A stretch of 6,969 nucleotides of DNA from Pseudomonadota bacterium. GTDB taxonomy: Bacteria > Pseudomonadota > Alphaproteobacteria > JAAXGF01. The position numbers and the translations under genes were made by a program. The stretch is from the NCBI GenBank assembly GCA_022563655.1, contig JADFMW010000144.1:1-6969 (forward strand), in the 5' to 3' direction. Each line of letters begins with the position of its first letter. Position 1 is the first letter of the stretch. A model generated the notes under the pieces. That model searched no databases. It was not told the origin of the DNA and saw only the letters and a program-made list of their open reading frames with translations. Below, in pieces: positions 6,801 through 6,969 of this stretch.

Positions 6801-6969
6801 GCGATCCAAGAGGCGACGCGCAACCGCCTGCGCCCGATCTTCATGTCGACGCTGACCAGCGTGTTCGGGATGCTGCCGCTGGTGCTGTTCCCGGGCGCCG
6901 GCTCCGAGCTCTACCGCGGCCTCGGCTCGGTGGTGGTCGGCGGGCTGGCGCTGTCGGCGGTGCTGACGC
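3891..6969 (+). CDS. RND efflux transporter permease (AcrB/MdtB-like family), C-terminus beyond window
   Basis: An inner-membrane proton-driven efflux pump. I read 1026 codons from GTG without a stop; the family is usually about 1020-1060 aa, so only the end of TM12 and the tail are missing. Layout: TM1 (about 11-31), first porter loop (32-340), TM2-TM6 (about 346-495), a cytoplasmic linker, TM7 (about 536-556), second porter loop (557-876), then TM8 onward from 877, ending in LALSAVLT of TM12. The start MDIIRTAIGRPIAVL is typical. In TM4, GMVVDAAIVVLEN has D410, aligning with AcrB D407, but A411 in place of AcrB D408. In TM10, IGIVVNNAILLV has N948 where AcrB has K940. The protein therefore belongs to a subgroup with an altered proton relay. 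It is not the CusA heavy-metal type by these motifs. It follows the adaptor with zero spacing; no outer-membrane factor is visible. Substrate unknown. Confidence 0.94.
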   Translation, partial: MDIIRTAIGRPIAVLAAVVMTVMFGLLALGTIPIQLAPDVRRPIITITTNWAGGAPAEVEREIINRQEEMLKGLEGLTEMEGRAEDGRARIILEFDVDHNMDRALLLVSNRLDRVTGYPEEVDEPVLRTAGAEDQAIAWFILNRAPGNDRDIGSYGDFAQDVVQDRLERVPGVARVNVYGGRERELRIVVDPERMARYGLTVPQVLVALRAANVSLSAGDVEESKRRYVVRADAEINSLERVRAVTLRSETDPVSGRIARVFVGDIAEVRFAYKEPTAHIRSLGGAAIAINTIREARANVIDTMEGIREAVAELRAGPVADAGLQFEQVYDETEYITSAIDLVVQNIWIGGTLAALILLMFLRSGRATLIIGLSIPVTVIGTFVAMAALGRSLNVISLAGIAFAVGMVVDAAIVVLENIFRLREQGIPRFEAAYRGARQVFGAVLVSALTTVTVFIPIMVLNLEVGQLFRDIAVAISVAVLLSLVVAVTVIPSLATKLLATPERPRLALPGIDGAARLFAAGVLGFTGAMARSRLMSLVVVGLICAAAAVFTYSFLPKLEYLPEGNRNLVFGRMQPPPGYNLATTAAIADDIEKALEPHMASITGPEAEPGGPPKIQRFFFVARRAHTFLGASSVEPERARELIPVLQKAALREPGTFAFFSQASLFGRGLSGTRRVELDISGPNLEHILSVARRAADLIGEAMPLAEGNQMRPVPGLELGAPEVRIIPDPLRLADNGMSVTDLALSVDAINSGLRIAEITVAGRRIDLTLQGPQDLVTATQGIGQLPVVTASGMILPLSSLADIVMTAGPTEIRHRGRVRTVTLDVGPAAHLALEEAIETLRDQVIAPLEAEGLPAGVRLRLSGTAEKLAQTWEAMQLFLLVALAITYLLMAVLFESFVYPLIIILSVPLAAAGGVGGLVALNLFVFQPLDMLTMLGFVVLIGIVVNNAILLVHQTLFLIREEGLDPAEAIQEATRNRLRPIFMSTLTSVFGMLPLVLFPGAGSELYRGLGSVVVGGLALSAVLT

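Overview
The window looks like chromosomal DNA of a GC-rich Gram-negative bacterium, most likely an alphaproteobacterium. The reasons are the minus-strand order deacetylase - xseB - ispA - dxs, alphaproteobacterial wording in the deacetylase, XseB and the N-terminal half of IspA, and a periplasmic adaptor plus RND permease, which needs an outer membrane. The taxonomic reading rests on remembered family patterns; no database was searched.

Minus strand, read right to left: a histone-deacetylase-family amidohydrolase (2467-1541), a 63-base gap with a possible promoter, exonuclease VII small subunit xseB (1477-1226), a farnesyl/geranyl diphosphate synthase of the ispA type (1216-329), and the first 109 codons of dxs (329-1, cut by the window edge). 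IspA and Dxs belong to one pathway: Dxs opens the MEP route to IPP and DMAPP, and IspA condenses these into longer prenyl diphosphates. The ispA stop and dxs start overlap (TGATG), so the two are probably translationally coupled.

Plus strand: after a 220-base divergent intergenic region carrying four tandem 21-bp repeats (2578-2661), there is an RND efflux operon. It consists of a periplasmic adaptor with a signal peptide and a TolC-tip (RLS) motif (2688-3890), followed with no gap (TAG then GTG) by an RND permease (3891 to the right edge, 1026 codons without a stop, C-terminus missing). No outer-membrane factor or regulator lies in the window.

The most notable feature is an abrupt change inside ispA. 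By hand count, bases 1-720 are about 56% GC and bases 721-900 about 74%, and the high GC continues to the right. The switch falls at the conserved GMVGGQ motif (about 738-760). Upstream of it in the gene, the protein reads as an alphaproteobacterial IspA. Downstream of it, and in dxs, the protein reads as planctomycete-like. Either a homologous replacement made a mosaic ispA-dxs block, or the contig is an assembly chimera joined at a conserved motif. I found no new multi-gene defence or mobile system here. The other points worth checking are the 21-bp repeat array and the altered proton-relay residues of the RND permease.
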